Notes: generated by a model not told the origin, from the sequence alone. Numbered from the stretch's first letter, positions 1 to 9,579 are shown. The stretch is 64,000 nt of DNA from CAVWNR01 sp963756525 (GCA_963756525.1 CAVWNR010000003.1:62001-126000); one strand, 5' to 3'. Translations and numbers: made by a program.

Positions 1-1469
1 CCGCGTTGGCCGCGTCGTGGTGGCCGGCCCGCTCGGCCGCCCGGATGCCGATCGTGGCGGTGCTGTCGGGGCGCCCCAGCCCGCCGCAGCCGGCGCACCG
101 GTTCGCCCTGCTCGGCGTGGCCCTCGCCGCACTCGGCTTCGTGCTGCTCGTCCTCGCCCACGCCCAGCACACTGTGCTGATCGTCACCGGAATCGTCGCC
201 ACCACCGGCGGCATGCTGCTCCTCGCCCCGCTCGGCATCCGCGCGCTAGCCGCCACCGCGCACCGGGCACCGGTCGCGGTGCGCCTGGCGTTGCGTGACC
301 TCGCCCGTTACCAGGCGCGTTCCGGCGCGGCACTCGCCGCCGCCAGCCTCGCAATCGGCATCGCGGCCACGATCGCGATCAGCGCCGCCGCAGAGCAGGC
401 GGCAGACCACACCCTCAGCGGCGGGAACCTGCCCACCAACCAGCTCATCGTCTGGTTGCAGGACCCGAGCGACCAGGGTGGTCCCAAGCTGAACGCCGTA
501 CCCGCCGGGATCGGCGCCGCTACGCCGTCCGGGCCGAGCCCGGCCGTCGTCGGGGAAGCCCGCAGTGCCGCCGACGCGATCGCCCAGGCGGTGAACGCGC
601 GCATCGTCCTCGAACTGGACGTGGCCACCGACCCGAACCCGCCTGCCGGCTCACTGCCCGGGGACAACCGCGCCAGCCTCGTCCACCCTGTGACCTATCA
701 GGGCCAGCACGGATTCACCCTGCTCACCACCCCGTTGCTCGCCACCCCGGCGATCCTCGACTTCTACCGCATCCCGACCGACTCCATCGGCTCGGGCACC
801 GACGTCCTCACTTCCCGCACCGACCTATCCGGCACGCAACTCGGCGAGGGAGGCCGGGGCTCGTTCCAACCGGCGAGGATCCAAGTCAACACGCGGCTGC
901 CGAACTACACCTCCGCGCCGAACACGCTGATCACCGAACGCGCGGTGAGCGCCTTGGGGCTGGCTCCGCAGCCGGCCGGCTGGCTGTTGCAGACCCCGCA
1001 CCCGCTGACCGGCGCGCAGATCACCGACGCCCGGCACCGCGCCGCCGCTGCCGGGATCACCATCGAAACCCGAACCGCGCCGGATCACTCACTGCAGCGG
1101 CTGCGCGACTACTCCACCACCGCCGGCGCACTGCTGGCCCTCGGCGTGCTGGCCATGACCGTCGGGCTCATCCGCAGCGAGACCGCCAACGACCTGCGCA
1201 CCCTGACCGCCACCGGAGCCAGCAGCCACACCCGCCGCAGCCTCACCGCAGCCACCGCCGCGGCGCTGGCCCTGCTCGGCGGGATTCTCGGTAGCGCAGG
1301 CGCCTACCTGGCGCTGATCGCGTGGCACTGGCACGACATCGGCTACCTCGCCCACCCGCCCGTCCTCGACCTCGCCGCGCTCGTCTTCGGCCTACCGGTC
1401 GCTGCATTGATCGGCGGCTGGGCCTTCGGCCGCACCCCGACCACCATCGCCCGGCGTCCCCTGGAGTGA
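1..1469 (+). CDS. FtsX-type ABC transporter permease, 5' truncated by window edge
   Basis: This is the C-terminal half of a large MacB/FtsX-family permease, the membrane part of an ABC system of the lipoprotein-release or peptide-export kind. The reading frame is open to the left edge, and the first residues (AASWWPARSAARMPIVAVLSGRP spans the edge) are the usual end of the first FtsX domain, so the true start lies outside. Membrane segments fall near residues 33-55, 57-80 and 105-127. A long extracytoplasmic region follows (about 130-370), then three closing segments near 373-392, 415-440 and 452-475. The partner ATPase is not in view. It converges on the small minus-strand gene that follows. 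The family call is firm; the substrate is unknown. Confidence 0.85.
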   Translation, partial: ALAASWWPARSAARMPIVAVLSGRPSPPQPAHRFALLGVALAALGFVLLVLAHAQHTVLIVTGIVATTGGMLLLAPLGIRALAATAHRAPVAVRLALRDLARYQARSGAALAAASLAIGIAATIAISAAAEQAADHTLSGGNLPTNQLIVWLQDPSDQGGPKLNAVPAGIGAATPSGPSPAVVGEARSAADAIAQAVNARIVLELDVATDPNPPAGSLPGDNRASLVHPVTYQGQHGFTLLTTPLLATPAILDFYRIPTDSIGSGTDVLTSRTDLSGTQLGEGGRGSFQPARIQVNTRLPNYTSAPNTLITERAVSALGLAPQPAGWLLQTPHPLTGAQITDARHRAAAAGITIETRTAPDHSLQRLRDYSTTAGALLALGVLAMTVGLIRSETANDLRTLTATGASSHTRRSLTAATAAALALLGGILGSAGAYLALIAWHWHDIGYLAHPPVLDLAALVFGLPVAALIGGWAFGRTPTTIARRPLE

Positions 1470-1492
1470 AACGGTGCCGTCATGACCGTGGC

Positions 1493-1792
1493 CTACGACG
1501 ACCGCGACGCGATGGTGCAGTCGATGCGCTTCACGGCCTGCGAGGGAATCAGCGTGATCTCCGTGCCGCGCCGGTAGCCGAGGAAACCGTCTGTACGCAG
1601 CCGGCGAGCGACCTCGGCCGCGAACGCGGCCAGATCTGCGCTGATCGTCTCGTCCTGGGTCTGCGGCCACAGCTCGCGCGCGTCGAAGGAGATCGTGGCC
1701 TGCTGGAGGAGATGGATCGTCGCGCTCAAGCCGGTCGGATCGGCGTCGCCCGTCACGCGATCATCGTGACCGTTCCTCGATGATGCTGCCAA
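1493..1792 (-). CDS. hypothetical protein, 99 aa
   Basis: A small acidic-to-neutral protein with no family I recognise. A TTG start is chosen because a GGGAGG ribosome-binding site sits about six bases before it; an in-frame GTG 12 codons further in is the alternative. The middle (residues 20-75) looks like two amphipathic helices followed by a short beta stretch, and there is no signal peptide or membrane segment. Third codon positions are strongly G/C, which supports real coding. It ends 23 bp from the end of the FtsX permease gene, facing it, so the two are not an operon. Confidence 0.55.
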   Translation of the reverse strand: MAASSRNGHDDRVTGDADPTGLSATIHLLQQATISFDARELWPQTQDETISADLAAFAAEVARRLRTDGFLGYRRGTEITLIPSQAVKRIDCTIASRSS

Positions 1793-1844
1793 CCAGCGCC
1801 TCCCCCAGTGCCCGCGAGCCCAGTCGGTACGACGGATTCACGAG

Positions 1845-2057
1845 TCAGGGCGGTTCTGCCGGCTCCGCACAGCCGAGACGCCCCAACTCCGCGCGACCTT
1901 CGTCAGCCCGGTCTGGCAGGTAGAGCAGCGTGCAGGCCCGTTCGAATTCCGCACCGATCCGCTCGAAGCCGGCAACTGCCTCGGCGAACGCAGTGGGATC
2001 GCCGGTGAGCCGGCCGCGGGCGCGCGCGAGGCAGGCGGCGATCAACGTGCCGAACAC
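1845..2057 (-). pseudogene. C-terminal remnant of an ATP-binding LuxR/adenylate-cyclase-type regulator
   Basis: The 70 codons read as the last TPR-like helices of a large regulator of the LAL or cyclase-ATPase kind: a helix with RGRLTGDP, then AGFERIGAEFERA, LLYLP and a closing RAELGRLG. Such tails normally follow some 900 residues of ATPase and TPR sequence. Here nothing of the rest remains: upstream, in another frame, lies the MFS exporter gene. The point where this similarity begins (about 2057) is where similarity to the MFS family stops, so the two are joined by a deletion or recombination. It is a relic and has no start signal of its own. Confidence 0.6.
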
Positions 2058-3348
2058 GGCGCGCCCCGAAGCGGCCGAAGCTCAGCGCAGCGGCAATGAT
2101 GGACAAGCCGCCGAACAGGATCAGCGGCGCGCCGGTGCTCAGCGCGGCGATGGCCCCGCCGAGCAGGCCGGAGAGCACTTGGGCGCCGACTTGAAGGGAC
2201 TGGTTCGTGCCGAGGACACGGCCTTGTTCGCCGTTGGTCGCGGCGGTGGACAGTTGCACGGCGCAGAAGGCGAGCAGGATGCCGATGCCCAGCGAGGTCG
2301 TGGCGAGGGTCAGCCAGAGTGACCCAAGCACCCCAGGCAGCGGAACGGTGAGCGACGAAACGCCGGCGAGCAGCCCGGCGGCAACGAGCACGGCCCGCGG
2401 CGAGCAGCGGCGAAACAGTAGCCGGACCAGCCAGAGATTCGCGACCACGATGGGGACGGCGACCCAGGCCACGAACAGCGACTCGTGGCCGACGGTGAGG
2501 TGAAACCGGTCGACGAGGTAGAGCGGGTACATCCGCAGGAACCCGAACACGGACAGGTAGAACACAGCGTTGATCAGGTACAGCCGGCGGAACCGGGTGT
2601 CGCGGACGATGTTGGTCAGGCCGGTCGGTGCGAGGGCGGGGGTCACTGGCCGGGTGTTGGGCAGCAGCACCGCGACGGCGATCAGGGTGAGCGCGACCAG
2701 GCCGGTGACCGCCGCGAACGGTGCCCAGTCGCGTGCCCAGCTGACGACCCGGGGATCGGCGAGCGGCCCGCCGGCCAGGGGCCCGGCGACGTAGGCCAGG
2801 CTGGAGGCCAGGTACACGTAGCCGAACAGCGTTGCGCGTTGCGCCCCGTCGTCGGTGATGTCGGCGATGACGCTCTGCGCGAGGGTGATGTTGGCCTCGC
2901 CGAGGCCGGTCACGAAGCAGACCACCATGAGGGTGGGCAGGCTGCCGACGGTGATCGAGGCGGTGATCACCGCGTACCCCGAGAGGCTTACCGCCAGGCT
3001 GGCCAACAGCACCGGCCGGCGTCCCCACCGGTCGGAGAGAGCGCCGAGCACCGGGGCGCCGAGGAACTGACCCAGCGGGTACAGCGAGAGGAGCACGCCG
3101 AGCAGCACCGTCCGCGTCGCGCGGGAGGTGTCCGGCGCGAGCAGGTGGCCGTGGTCGCGCAGCAGCAGCGGGGTGAACACGGTGATCATCAGGCTGTAGC
3201 CGACGAAGCCGGTGAAGACAACGAGGTAGACCACGAATGCGCGGCGCACCGGTGGTGCGGACCGGGCGTCGCGCCCGTTGCGTGGCTCGGCTGCGGCCGG
3301 CTGCTGCGCGACGTCGAGGTCTGCGGAGCGGGCGAGGCCGTCGGACAT
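1903..3348 (-). CDS. MFS transporter with a chimeric out-of-frame C-terminus
   Basis: A drug-efflux-like member of the major facilitator superfamily with about 12 membrane segments. The ATG is 2 bp after the stop of the preceding gene, so translation is probably coupled. The motif-A loop is clear (GALSDRWGRRPVLL, about residues 92-105). Family-like sequence ends near residue 430 (FGRFGARR). The remaining 50 or so residues are an arginine-rich tail created by reading through the regulator remnant in the wrong frame. The transporter core is complete, so it may still work. It is the last gene of the carotenoid-oxygenase operon; export of a cleavage product is possible but unproven. Confidence 0.8.
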   Translation of the reverse strand: MSDGLARSADLDVAQQPAAAEPRNGRDARSAPPVRRAFVVYLVVFTGFVGYSLMITVFTPLLLRDHGHLLAPDTSRATRTVLLGVLLSLYPLGQFLGAPVLGALSDRWGRRPVLLASLAVSLSGYAVITASITVGSLPTLMVVCFVTGLGEANITLAQSVIADITDDGAQRATLFGYVYLASSLAYVAGPLAGGPLADPRVVSWARDWAPFAAVTGLVALTLIAVAVLLPNTRPVTPALAPTGLTNIVRDTRFRRLYLINAVFYLSVFGFLRMYPLYLVDRFHLTVGHESLFVAWVAVPIVVANLWLVRLLFRRCSPRAVLVAAGLLAGVSSLTVPLPGVLGSLWLTLATTSLGIGILLAFCAVQLSTAATNGEQGRVLGTNQSLQVGAQVLSGLLGGAIAALSTGAPLILFGGLSIIAAALSFGRFGARRVRHVDRRLPRARPRPAHRRSHCVRRGSCRLRADRCGIRTGLHAALPARPG

Positions 3349-3350
3349 GG

Positions 3351-4127
3351 TCAGCGGGTGCCCTGCTCGCGGCTGGGTGGTTGCAGCTGCCTCTCGACTT
3401 GGCGGGGGTACCACTCGTTGAACTTCAGGCCGACCACGATGAGCGCGATCGGGATGTACCAGTTGAGGATGTCGCTGCTGCCGCTGCCGCTGACGCCGGT
3501 TTCGGCGATGAGGCCGAGGATGGCCATGATCCCGAAGATGACCGCCCATATCCCGGACATCACCAGCATCATCCGGCGGAACACCGGGGTGTTCCAGACC
3601 TCGGGGGGCGTGTCGGCGCGGGCGTACTGCTCGGTGAACGGGTGCCCGACGGCGATGGAGAGCACGACGATCAGCCCGAGCGCGGCGCTGGAGATAGCCT
3701 GCGAGTACTTCTCGAGCACGATCAGTGTCTGCCGGTCGACGAAGAACCCGACGATGACCAGGGCGAGGAAGAACCCCGTGGTGCCCAGGTCGAGGACCTT
3801 CGGAGTCTGCAGCCGCAGCGCCGGTCCGCGGGTTGTCCCAGGGATGCCGACGCTGCGCTGGGCGGCGCGGGCGAGCGCGGGGGCGGCGTCGACGCTGAGC
3901 AGCAGCAGCACCACGGAGGCGAGCAGCGCGCAGCCGGTGGCCAGCTCCCAGTCACGGGGCCCGGCGACGACCCAGAAGATCACCCAGGGCACGAAGGTGA
4001 GCATCGGGTTGTTGGCCAGTCGGCTACCCGGCGAGCCGGAGGGGCCGGCGGCCGGGCTCCCGGCCGGGCCGGCGTCGGCGAGCCGGTCGTTGGGCGGGGA
4101 CGGGTGCGGGGTTCGCATGTCGGTCAT
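3351..4127 (-). CDS. polytopic membrane protein, 258 aa, function unknown
   Basis: After a proline- and glycine-rich cytoplasmic N-terminus (residues 1-35), there are about six hydrophobic segments arranged in pairs, near 38-60, 62-80, 108-125, 140-160, 190-215 and 228-245. The pattern recalls septation-protein-A-like or VC0807-like small membrane proteins, but I cannot assign a family. The start is the ATG preceded by AGGAG; longer forms would run antisense-like sequence into the upstream gene. It sits 29 bp downstream of the carotenoid oxygenase gene and 2 bp before the MFS gene, so all three are probably one transcript. Confidence 0.7.
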   Translation of the reverse strand: MTDMRTPHPSPPNDRLADAGPAGSPAAGPSGSPGSRLANNPMLTFVPWVIFWVVAGPRDWELATGCALLASVVLLLLSVDAAPALARAAQRSVGIPGTTRGPALRLQTPKVLDLGTTGFFLALVIVGFFVDRQTLIVLEKYSQAISSAALGLIVVLSIAVGHPFTEQYARADTPPEVWNTPVFRRMMLVMSGIWAVIFGIMAILGLIAETGVSGSGSSDILNWYIPIALIVVGLKFNEWYPRQVERQLQPPSREQGTR

Positions 4128-4156
4128 GGGGTTCTCCTGGGTGAGGTGGTGCGGGC

Positions 4157-5503
4157 CTAGTCGTTGTCGCTGATCCAGTTGCCGTGAAAGCCGTACGGGA
4201 CGCGGCGGGGCAGGTGGATCACCGCCTGGGGCGGGCCGGAGAAGTCGTCGGCGTCGAGGATCACCAGGTCGCTGCTGCCGCGGGCACGGTCGTAGACGTA
4301 GCTGAGAATCCATCCCTCGTCGTCGTTTCGCCCGGCGGCGGCCGGGACGAAGACGCCTTCGCCGGCGACCGTGCCGGGACCCAGCTGGCTGAACTCGCAC
4401 CGGCCGGTGCTGAGGTCGGTCTTGACCAGCCGCGCCTGCGGCGGGTCCGCGCCCTGGGTGCCGACATCTTCGACCAGGTAGCCGTGGCGGTAGCCCTGTC
4501 CGGTGCGCCGGTCATCAACCCGTGGGAACTCCCACGCCCGCTCGTCCAGGACCGCTTCCCGCACCCGCCCGGTGGTCGGGTCGAGCGTCCACCGGTGCAG
4601 ATTCGGGGAAGTCCAGTCGTCCGGGCCGGCCCGCCACAGCTCGCGGTACCGGCAGACGTCCACCGCGACCGCGCCGTCGGGCTGGTCGACGGCGTTGAGG
4701 ACGTGGAACACGTAGCAGGGCTCGACGTCGAACCAGCGGACCTGCCCGGCGGGGTGGTCGCGGGCCATCAGCCCGACCCGGGCGCCGTAGCTGTCGCTCC
4801 ACCGGAACGGCATCTGGTTGCCGGTCATCGCGAGTTGCAGGTCGAAGACCACCGGCAGGTCGAGGAAGACCACGTACCGGCCGGTGATCGCGAAGTCGTG
4901 GATCATCGCCGGGCCGGGCACGTCGATGGCCTGGCTGTGCACCAGCTGGCCGGTGGCGTCGGCGCGGTGGTAGGTGAGGAATGGCGGGGTGAGGCCGTAG
5001 CCGAAAAAGTGCATCTCCCCGGTCTGCGGGCAGACGTGCGGGTGGGCGGTCATCGCGGTGGCCAGCCGACCCGCGAAGTCGTACGGCCCGATGGTGTCCA
5101 GTTCGCGGGTGATCTCGGTGGGGTACGCGTTCTCCACCAGGGCGAGGATCCGCCCGGCGTGAGTGACCACATGGGTATTGGCCACCCCACCGGTGCGGTC
5201 CACCGCGCCGTCCCCCTCCTCGCTTTCCTGCCCCTGCCACAGGGGTGTGCGGACCCACCGGTTGCGGTACCACCCGGCTCTGCCCTGGTGCAGCCGCACG
5301 CCGTGGATCATCCCGTCGCCCAGGAATGGGTGCGCCGACCAGCCCGAGCGCGGGTTCGGGCCGTTGCGGAAGTACCGGCCGGAAAGCTCCCGCGGAATGC
5401 TGCCGTCGACCGGCAGCTCCCCGCTGGTGATCTCGTCAGCGACCGGCGCGTAAATGCCGGCCAGGTGAAACGGCGGATCGGTCAGCTGCACATCTGTGCT
5501 CAT
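4157..5503 (-). CDS. carotenoid oxygenase (RPE65/CCD family)
   Basis: A soluble non-heme iron dioxygenase that cleaves a double bond in a carotenoid, apocarotenoid or lignin-derived stilbene. Length (448 aa) fits the family. The N-terminal block GRYFRNGPNPR near residue 42 is diagnostic, and all four iron-binding histidines are visible: His154 (TAHPH), His202 (MIHDF), His267 (YVFHVLN) and His440 (GFHGNW). The ATG has an AGGAG site seven bases upstream. It heads a three-gene minus-strand unit with a membrane protein and an MFS exporter. No carotenoid biosynthesis genes are in the window, so the substrate cannot be inferred. Confidence 0.93.
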   Translation of the reverse strand: MSTDVQLTDPPFHLAGIYAPVADEITSGELPVDGSIPRELSGRYFRNGPNPRSGWSAHPFLGDGMIHGVRLHQGRAGWYRNRWVRTPLWQGQESEEGDGAVDRTGGVANTHVVTHAGRILALVENAYPTEITRELDTIGPYDFAGRLATAMTAHPHVCPQTGEMHFFGYGLTPPFLTYHRADATGQLVHSQAIDVPGPAMIHDFAITGRYVVFLDLPVVFDLQLAMTGNQMPFRWSDSYGARVGLMARDHPAGQVRWFDVEPCYVFHVLNAVDQPDGAVAVDVCRYRELWRAGPDDWTSPNLHRWTLDPTTGRVREAVLDERAWEFPRVDDRRTGQGYRHGYLVEDVGTQGADPPQARLVKTDLSTGRCEFSQLGPGTVAGEGVFVPAAAGRNDDEGWILSYVYDRARGSSDLVILDADDFSGPPQAVIHLPRRVPYGFHGNWISDND

Positions 5504-5514
5504 GTCTGGCTCCT

Positions 5515-5718
5515 TTACTCCCGAGGCTGTGGCGCGTCCGGCGGGGCATGCTGCGGTGCGGCGTCGGTGCTGAGCTGGTTGACCAGCCCGATCAGGCCGA
5601 GCCAGCCGTCGACGGTCCAGATCCGTCCGGTGTCGTCGACGGCGTCACCGCTGATGCCGCCGGCCTCGATGGTCAAGTGCAGATGTAATCGGGTCACCGA
5701 CGAGCCGCTCTTGCTCAT
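5515..5718 (-). CDS. hypothetical small protein, 67 aa
   Basis: A short soluble protein starting MSKSGSSVTRLHLHL, with a core that includes DDTGRIWTVDGWLG. It ends 11 bp before the carotenoid oxygenase start, so it is probably the first gene of that operon. An in-frame ATG 18 codons further upstream would overlap the next gene, and that extension looks non-coding; neither start has a good ribosome-binding site. I recognise no family. The WTVDGWLGLIGL stretch may be a short helix rather than a membrane anchor. Confidence 0.5.
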   Translation of the reverse strand: MSKSGSSVTRLHLHLTIEAGGISGDAVDDTGRIWTVDGWLGLIGLVNQLSTDAAPQHAPPDAPQPRE

Positions 5719-5749
5719 AGGGCAGATCCGATCGGGCTGGGCGATCTTG

Positions 5750-6301
5750 CTAGCTGGATACGTCGGCGGCATGACGTACCGCTTCGCGAGCCGCGACGAC
5801 GCGAGCAGGGCTGCGGTGTTGTAGACGGTGCAGCGCGATCAGCAACCCGATCCCGACCAGCGGCAGCCCGATGTCGGTATACAGGATCGGGCCGGCGTTG
5901 TAGGGCGCGTCGTTGCCGTGGAACAGGTACTGGTCGAGGTGCCCGTAGCTCGCGCCCCAGTAGAAGACCGCGAAACCGATCATCGTGGCGTTCCAGAACG
6001 GACCCCGCCAGCGCAGGCACAGCAGCCCGATCACCGCGTAGGACAAGTTGGCCATGGCCACCTCGAACTGGAACGGGTTACCGGCCGGGAACCCGATCTG
6101 ATGAGCGATCGCCGCCGCGGTGAACACGTGGCTGCCCGCGATGAACAGCCCGCCCAAGCCGACCACCACGCCGAAGAACCACAGCAGGCAGACCTCCACC
6201 ACCCGAGCCCTGTCCCGGGGCCGGGGAAGCCGCCGAACATGCGCCAAGATGCCGATAACCGCGATCAGCGGTGTGATCAACGGACCGTAAGCCGAGCCCA
6301 T
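5750..6301 (-). CDS. DUF6790-like integral membrane protein
   Basis: A 183-residue membrane protein with about five hydrophobic segments (near residues 5-22, 37-60, 65-85, 95-112 and 140-160). The region with GNPFQFEVAMANLSYAVIG and, later, YWGASYGH resembles the DUF6790 family of small actinobacterial membrane proteins; I rate that match as likely, not certain. The ATG is supported by GGAGG five bases upstream. It runs the same way as the small gene and the carotenoid operon downstream, and is divergent from the large LuxR regulator, leaving a 227-bp shared promoter region in which I see no clear motif. Confidence 0.7.
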   Translation of the reverse strand: MGSAYGPLITPLIAVIGILAHVRRLPRPRDRARVVEVCLLWFFGVVVGLGGLFIAGSHVFTAAAIAHQIGFPAGNPFQFEVAMANLSYAVIGLLCLRWRGPFWNATMIGFAVFYWGASYGHLDQYLFHGNDAPYNAGPILYTDIGLPLVGIGLLIALHRLQHRSPARVVAAREAVRHAADVSS

Positions 6302-6528
6302 GACAGCCTCCGAAGCAGGTAACCGGCCGCCCTCCGATCGGGCACCGTCTCAATGGCGACCCTCGCACCGCATTCGGCACCCGGAACACCCCGAGCATCC
6401 CCGAGACCACCCCGAGATTTGCACGCCGCCGCGTTCTTGACAGGCCGGTCGTGCCGTCTGACGATCATGACGGCCGGGGGCCCGGAGTGAGGTGCACGCT
6501 CTCGCCGAGTCGCCACCCAGGGGGTGTG

Positions 6529-9393
6529 ATGGCTGAGCACGACCTGTTGGATCGCGCGGCTGACGTGGCTGCGGTGGACGCGGTCATCGCGGCGGCGAGC
6601 AACGGCGTCGGCGGCATGCTTGTCGTGGACGGCCCGGCCGGGCTGGGTAAGACGGCGCTACTCAAGGTGGCCGTTGACCGGGCCGCGACCGCAGCCGCCC
6701 GGGTGCTGAGCGCGCGCGGCTCGGAGTTGGAACAGGGCTTTCCTGCCGGGGTGGTTCGGCAGCTGTTCGGAACCTCGCTGGTCGCGCCGCGGGATGGCGG
6801 GCAGTCGGGCGGGACCGACCTGCCCGCGATGCTGGCGGTGCTGCACGGTTCGGTCACCGACCGGGAATTCAGCGCGGCCGGTGTCGGCTTCGCCGTCCTG
6901 CAGGAGCTGTATTGGATGTTGGTCGAACTGTCCGACGCGGCGCCCGTGGTAGTGCTGATCGACGACGCGCGCTGGGCAGACGAGTTGTCGCTGCGGTTCT
7001 TGCGCTTCCTCGGCGCGCGACTGCAGGACCTTCCGGTCGCGGTCATCGTCGCATGCCGGCCGGGATGGACCGGCTCGGACAGCCTGGCAACGGACCCCGC
7101 GGTGCGGATGATCCGGTTGTCGCCGCTCGGCCGAGACTCGGTGGCGAGCTGGCTGGAAAGCGAGCTGCAGCAGGTACCCGGCGCGGCGTTCGTCGACGCA
7201 GTGGCGCAGGTGACCGGCGGTAACCCGCTGCTGGTCCGCGAGGTCATTCGGGAGCTGGCCGCCGAACGGATCGGCCCCGACGATGCGCGAGCCGCACGCG
7301 TGGAGTCGCTCTCGCCGCGCGGGGTGGCCACGGCGGTGCTGCTGCGGCTGGCCGGCGCCAGTGAGGCAGCGTGGGCGCTGGTCCGGACGGCGGCGGTCTT
7401 GGAGGTCTGCGACGTCTCGCTCGCCGCGGCACTGGCCGATCTGTCCGACGCGTCGGCTCGGGCCGCGGCGGCAGAACTGGCTCGCCGTGGCGTGTTGGCC
7501 GGCGAGCAGCCGCTGCGGTTCGCGCATCCCCTGCTGCGCACGGCGGTCTATGAGCAGCTCTCGTCGGAAGACCGGGCGGCCGGGCACGCCCGGGCGGCAC
7601 AACTGCTGCTGGCGGGCGGGGAGGCTGCCGAGCGGATCGCACCGCACGTGCTGCTGGCGCCGCCGCCGACCCACTGGGCCGTTGCGACGCTACGCGCAGC
7701 GGCGAGCCAGGCGGCGGCGACCGGGCTGGCCTCGGTTGCCGCGACCTACCTGCACCGCGCCGCTGACGATGTCGCCGCGGACGCCCGCGGCCCGGACGCG
7801 GCCGAAGCGGCGGACACCGATCTGTTCGCCCAGATCCTTATCGAGCTCGGTCGGGTCAGCGCGGCATTCGACGCGGCCGCAGCCATCGAGCAGCTCACGC
7901 GGGCGGCGGCGGCCGCCGCACACCTGCCGACCAGGGTGCGAGCGGCGATCGAGCTGTCTCGGGTGCAGCGAGTCATCGGACAGGGCTCGGCCGCGGTGGA
8001 CACCCTGCTCGCGGTGCAGCCGCTGCGATCCTCGGCAGACCCGGGCGACGACCGGCTGGCCGAGCAGGTGAACATGGAACTGCTGGCCTGCAGCGCGATC
8101 AGTATCACCGCGCGTCGCCGGCTGACCGGCTGGCGCGCCCGGGTGACCGCCGACCGCTCCGTTCCCGCCGACGCCGGCGGGTGGGAGCGGATGGTGGCTG
8201 CGACTGCGGCACTGGACGGTGCGTTGGACGGCGAGCCGCGCCGGGTCGTCGCAGCACATGCCGCCGGCGCCTTGGCCGGTTTGCACAGTGCGGTCGCCCG
8301 GCCGCTAGAAGGCGTCGTGATGTCGCTGGTCGGGCTGGCGCAGTTGCTGATCGACGACCTGGACCAGGCGGAGCGCATCTTCACCGCGTTGGTCGAGCAG
8401 ACGCGCGACCCGGGTTACGCCGACCGACAGGCGGCAATGCTCGCGCAGCGGGCCAGTCTGTGGCTGCGCACGGGGCAGCTCAGCGGGGCCCGGGCCGAAG
8501 CCGAGCGGGCGTTGGCGCTGGGCGCGGCCACCGGGACAAACCGCAACCTGCTACCCCGGGCGGCGGCTGTGCTGCTCTCGGTCGCGGCGCAGCAGGGGAC
8601 CGATCCGCCACTGGCGCTGCTGGTCGACGACATCGAACCGGACAGCATCGCGGTTCGATTGTTGGCTTACAGCCGCGCCGAACTGCTGCTCGCGCGGGGC
8701 GAGCCGGCCGCAGCGGCGCAGGCGTTCGACCGGTATGGCCGGCTCAATCTCGAGCTCGGCTGGCGCGGGGTGGCCAGCCCGTGGCGCTCCCAGTTGGCGC
8801 TGGCGTTGCGAGCGAGCGATACCGCCGTCCCGACCGGCCGGCTGGCTGAGCTGGTCGAGGCCGAACTGGACGTGGCCCGGCGTTCGCAGGTAGCTCGGGC
8901 AGTCGGGATCGCGCTGCGCGCACATGGCCTTCTGGCGCACGGCGCATCCCGAACCGAGCTGCTCGTCGAAGCCGCGAACGTGTTGGACGCCGCCGCTACC
9001 CGGTTGGAACGCGCCTGGACCCTGGCCGATCTAGGCCGCGCCCAGCTGGCCGATGGCCGCGGCCGGGACGCGCGGACCGCACTGGCCACGGCACACGAGA
9101 TCGCCACGGCGTGCGGCGCGACCAGACTTGCTGACCGCGCAGCCGCGGATCTGCTGGCCGCCGGCGCCCGGCCGCGTCGCCCCGCCACCGGGGCGGCGGC
9201 ACTCACGCCGGCCGAGCGGACCGTCGCGCAACATGCCGCCGCCGGACTCAGCAACCGCAAGATCGCGCAAACCCTGTTCGTCACCGAGAAGACGGTCGAG
9301 ACGCACCTGCACAGCGTCTTCCACAAGCTGGGCGTGACCTCTCGCCGCGACTTGCCCAGCCGTCTCGCCGACACCGGTTCACCGGCGGGCTAG
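6529..9393 (+). CDS. large ATP-binding LuxR-family (LAL/MalT-like) transcriptional regulator
   Basis: A 954-residue STAND-type regulator. The Walker A loop GPAGLGKT is at residues 35-42 and a Walker B-like VVVLIDDARWAD near 138-150. A long helical TPR-like region (about 300-870) probably senses a ligand. The C-terminal LuxR helix-turn-helix (about 890-945) is intact, with the usual GLSNRKIAQTLFVTEKTVE recognition region. The ATG follows a G-rich site; an upstream extension in the same frame has no family similarity. It is a lone gene: divergent from the membrane protein on its left and convergent with the nitrilase on its right. Targets are unknown. Confidence 0.93.
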   Translation: MAEHDLLDRAADVAAVDAVIAAASNGVGGMLVVDGPAGLGKTALLKVAVDRAATAAARVLSARGSELEQGFPAGVVRQLFGTSLVAPRDGGQSGGTDLPAMLAVLHGSVTDREFSAAGVGFAVLQELYWMLVELSDAAPVVVLIDDARWADELSLRFLRFLGARLQDLPVAVIVACRPGWTGSDSLATDPAVRMIRLSPLGRDSVASWLESELQQVPGAAFVDAVAQVTGGNPLLVREVIRELAAERIGPDDARAARVESLSPRGVATAVLLRLAGASEAAWALVRTAAVLEVCDVSLAAALADLSDASARAAAAELARRGVLAGEQPLRFAHPLLRTAVYEQLSSEDRAAGHARAAQLLLAGGEAAERIAPHVLLAPPPTHWAVATLRAAASQAAATGLASVAATYLHRAADDVAADARGPDAAEAADTDLFAQILIELGRVSAAFDAAAAIEQLTRAAAAAAHLPTRVRAAIELSRVQRVIGQGSAAVDTLLAVQPLRSSADPGDDRLAEQVNMELLACSAISITARRRLTGWRARVTADRSVPADAGGWERMVAATAALDGALDGEPRRVVAAHAAGALAGLHSAVARPLEGVVMSLVGLAQLLIDDLDQAERIFTALVEQTRDPGYADRQAAMLAQRASLWLRTGQLSGARAEAERALALGAATGTNRNLLPRAAAVLLSVAAQQGTDPPLALLVDDIEPDSIAVRLLAYSRAELLLARGEPAAAAQAFDRYGRLNLELGWRGVASPWRSQLALALRASDTAVPTGRLAELVEAELDVARRSQVARAVGIALRAHGLLAHGASRTELLVEAANVLDAAATRLERAWTLADLGRAQLADGRGRDARTALATAHEIATACGATRLADRAAADLLAAGARPRRPATGAAALTPAERTVAQHAAAGLSNRKIAQTLFVTEKTVETHLHSVFHKLGVTSRRDLPSRLADTGSPAG

Positions 9394-9579
9394 CCGCGTC
9401 ATTCGATCTTGTAGCGAGCGTTGCCACCGGAGGCGGTCTTGGTGACGACGGCCCGGTGACCCCGGGGAGAGACTGACCTGCACGATCACGATGCCCAACA
9501 CGGGCCGCCCCGGCGTTGACGCCGACAGTTCCGAGTCGAAATGCATTCGCCCAACAGCGACGCCGTCAAGCCTTGGCGG

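Noticed and set aside
2485..5824. Long plus-strand frames (562 and 546 codons) opposite the MFS, membrane-protein and carotenoid oxygenase genes
   Set aside because: Antisense shadows caused by high third-position GC; the minus-strand products are recognisable families.
9400..9465. A short minus-strand frame ending TKTASGGNARYKIE after the LuxR gene
   Set aside because: It looks protein-like at its end but has no start codon before an upstream stop. At most a tiny remnant; not enough to call.
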